Source: Triplophysa rosa
Lineage: Eukaryota; Chordata; Actinopteri; Cypriniformes; Nemacheilidae
NCBI RefSeq assembly: GCF_024868665.1
Contig: NC_079905.1
Coordinates: 3,963,866 to 4,027,865, forward strand
DNA: 64,000 nucleotides
Direction of reading: 5' to 3'
The notes beneath the pieces are model-generated. The model made no database searches. It had not been told where the DNA came from and worked only from the letters and a program-made list of their open reading frames with translations. A program made the translations under genes and the position numbers. Shown here one piece after another: positions 61,693-64,000 of the stretch. Position 1 is the stretch's first letter, and each line of letters begins with the position of its first letter.

Positions 61693-62460
61693 AATACAAA
61701 TGTACTTTTCTGGTTTTATGGGGTGACCCCAAAGAAAGTGGTCTTGGTGAAGAGTATGACCGCAGCTGTCAAACTGCAGGAGAGAACATGGAACTGATGT
61801 TAACATCGACAATTTACACCCATTTATATAAACATAAAGTTAAACCAGAGCTTCAAACCTAGACCGACAACTTTTTATGCACAATTGAAAATGTCATATT
61901 TTAAATCAAGGGTGAACTTTATTACTTGCGTATAATCAAAGAGGCGTGACTCATGCATGGCCACAGTCCACACAATTGACACCAGTCAGTAAAATACAAT
62001 TTATATAGGCGGTGACTTTTGCAAACACATAATCAAAAGCATACACAGATGATAATACTGGCCACTGGGCTATGAATCATAAGTCTGTCTACCCAAGGCT
62101 TACACTGCCACACGTAAAGTAAACAATAATGATGCATGAACATTATGCCTGATATAGTGTAGGCTCCAGGTAAGGGTTAACATTTTTGTACTTCCCACTA
62201 AACTTTAAACAAAACCCCTTGCAGTTGTCCAATATTTCTAGTGTTGATATTCACACATTGATGTTAAAGCTTTATAAAACATTACATCACGTTTACGATT
62301 CTTCCTATCAAAACCTATTGTTTTGTATTTAGTGTCCCACGTACGTTTGTCCACTAGTTCCCCTCCTCCAGGTACACGCCCTTTTGTGATAGTCGGGCAA
62401 AAACAAAAAAAAATCACGGAAGAGAGTCGAGCAGCGGTTCGAGTCTGACAAGTTTTTTTC

Positions 62461-62544
62461 TGACGTAGGGAGGAAAAAGGGAAAGGATTAGAGGTTTTAC
62501 TGCAGCTACTGCGAACTGTCAATCCGTGCTGTCCCCGTTTAAGG
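62461..62544 (+). promoter_or_regulatory. possible non-coding first exon of next gene
   Basis: TGACGTAG (CRE-like) starts a G-rich stretch that ends at a strong donor, TTTAAGG|GTAAGT (62544/62545). No ATG-led coding exon follows in the window. It is based only on the donor, the CRE-like motif and rising GC content. Confidence 0.3.
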
Positions 62545-63429
62545 GTAAGTGCTCTTAAAAGTTTTTGTTTATCACCGTCGACTGATTTAAAAAGCACGAA
62601 ACTTTGCATTTTGTAACTTAGAGAAGATTTTGTACAGCGTTAACGCCACGTTTTAGGAACACCCTTCGATCACCCTCCGCCAACTGATCGGAGATCTGCC
62701 GTTTGGGCGCACCGCTGTTGGGTTTGTCTGAATGCGCGACACGTTACTATTTACTCAAATAAATACGCCTTTAAGGGTTTTAACGTTGTTCATCGCGTCG
62801 TTTTTAAGTGCATTAAATTTAAAAAAAAAATAACCATGATCACCCAACGACAGTTATTTTATATTTTATTTTATTCAATATATATACAAATCTAGACTTA
62901 TATTAAAATACTAATAGTAGGCTAGAGGTAAAAGTTCGTGATTTATGAAACATATATTTTATATAGCAGAATAACTATAAAAATATGCTTATAATAATTA
63001 TATAAAAACCATATTAATAGTAGTAGTTTTAGCTCGTGGATTATAAAAGGTCTTGTGCCAACTTGACATGAAGTCACAAGGGTTTTAATACTTGACACTG
63101 TTAGCTACCGAGTGGCGCTTTTATTCACCAAAGTGCAGAAAACAAGAGCCAACTCGAGATTGTTAAGCCACTTCTATTTATATGCACTGGCAAACTCGTT
63201 CCTTTGTGAATTTTTCATAAGACACGCGAACGGATAGGGCGCGCGCGTATCACGTTCACCCGCGTGGAAACGCAAACCTCTCAATCTCTTTTGCGCATTG
63301 AAGAGAAACGTCACCCGTTAACCCCCGTATGCCTCGTTTTTCCTTTAAAGTTTCTTTGCACGGATTTCCCAGCTGAGAAAAGAAACTCAAATTAAATGAA
63401 AGGATTTAATAGTTATATTGGGAATTGTT

Positions 63430-63600
63430 TGTGTCTCTTGTGTTGGGTTGTATCGGTGGGATATGTAATCTGGTGATGGAAACCAATAGAACCCCATTAT
63501 ATCATTCGGGGAATAAGGCCCAAAACACGCTATGTAAAGAAATTTTGTAATGGTTTTAACTGGAAACGCTTCAGAATTATATCTGTAATGGAAACGCTTT
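63430..63600. repeat. dispersed repeat family R1
   Basis: TCTGGTGATGGAAACCAATA, AAGAAATTTTGTAATGGTTT and neighbouring blocks line up with 13395-13660 in the same order. Confidence 0.6.
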
Positions 63601-64000
63601 GTAGTTTTTTGTTCTGCGTGGTTATTTATTCATTTCTCCAACGTACTAAAAGGGGGCTTGTCTGTTATGGGGAGTCACTTAAGTAATGGAAGATCCCGCT
63701 TCATTACTTATTATTAGCAAACTTGAGCGGACCATCCACGTGCCGTCTGTCTGAAGTGGTTTTGAGGTTAAACCTTGAGACTGTCTTGGGTAGCACGTGC
63801 GGAATTGCCAGGTCAAGGGCCGAAAGCATCAATAATTCACGTGACTCAAGACTGGCACTGGATAGGGTGGAGAGACCAAGGGTTGAAAAAGTCAACAGGA
63901 TCAATGAAGGGTGCCAATGGTTACTAGAAATATGACTGTAAAGACAAGGTGTGGTTGTAAAATTGGGACAACAACTCAGTATTGACTCAAACAAAGCAAC

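Larger units (their letters stand above)
61700..64000. other. right-edge region, promoter-like stretch and repeats
   Basis: No protein-coding exon is supported. It holds a possible non-coding exon at 62461-62544, CG-rich runs (62640-62740, 63230-63310) and an R1 repeat (63430-63600). It could be the first intron of a gene that continues to the right of the window. Confidence 0.4.

Overview
The window reads as nuclear DNA of a teleost fish, most likely a cyprinid. It is AT-rich, its genes have many short exons with vertebrate GT-AG splice sites, and its proteins are close to human and zebrafish orthologues. Introns and spacers are full of dispersed DNA transposons and SINE tails of the kinds I know from carp and zebrafish genomes. 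The species cannot be fixed from sequence alone. I found no bacterial-type operons, CRISPR array, tRNA or rRNA gene.

Layout, left to right: naxe (+, 5' end off the window), rab25 (-), sf3b4 (+), gabpb2 (-), mllt11 (-), mindy1 (+), rfx5 (-), mrpl24 (+), prcc (+), mrpl9 (-), lix1l (-), pbxip1 (+), and an S100-family gene (+). A possible non-coding first exon of a further gene lies near 62.5 kb. I traced every coding exon by joining splice sites so that the reading frame is kept. Except for naxe, each model runs from an ATG to a stop with a length near that of its human counterpart where I know it. The human orthologues sit on 1q21-q23, so this is a compact piece of that conserved block.

The genes do not form one pathway. 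They cover metabolite repair (naxe), apical recycling traffic (rab25), splicing (sf3b4, prcc), transcription (gabpb2, rfx5, pbxip1), deubiquitination (mindy1), mitochondrial translation (mrpl24, mrpl9), calcium signalling (S100) and developmental proteins (mllt11, lix1l). Neighbours are often convergent (naxe/rab25, sf3b4/gabpb2, mindy1/rfx5, prcc/mrpl9) or divergent (rab25/sf3b4, mllt11/mindy1, rfx5/mrpl24, lix1l/pbxip1).

The points most worth checking are these: a rfx5 intron with AT-AC ends and a U12-type branch point; a three-level nest of transposons in a rfx5 intron, with a perfect 8-bp hAT target duplication and a broken THAP-domain remnant; a roughly 200-bp-arm inverted repeat in a gabpb2 intron, interrupted by a second element; three CCAAT boxes spaced exactly 51 bp apart upstream of rfx5; direct repeats flanking mrpl24; a GC-AG intron in lix1l; and an unassigned 53-residue ORF at the gabpb2 promoter. 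I did not find evidence for a wholly new multi-gene system.
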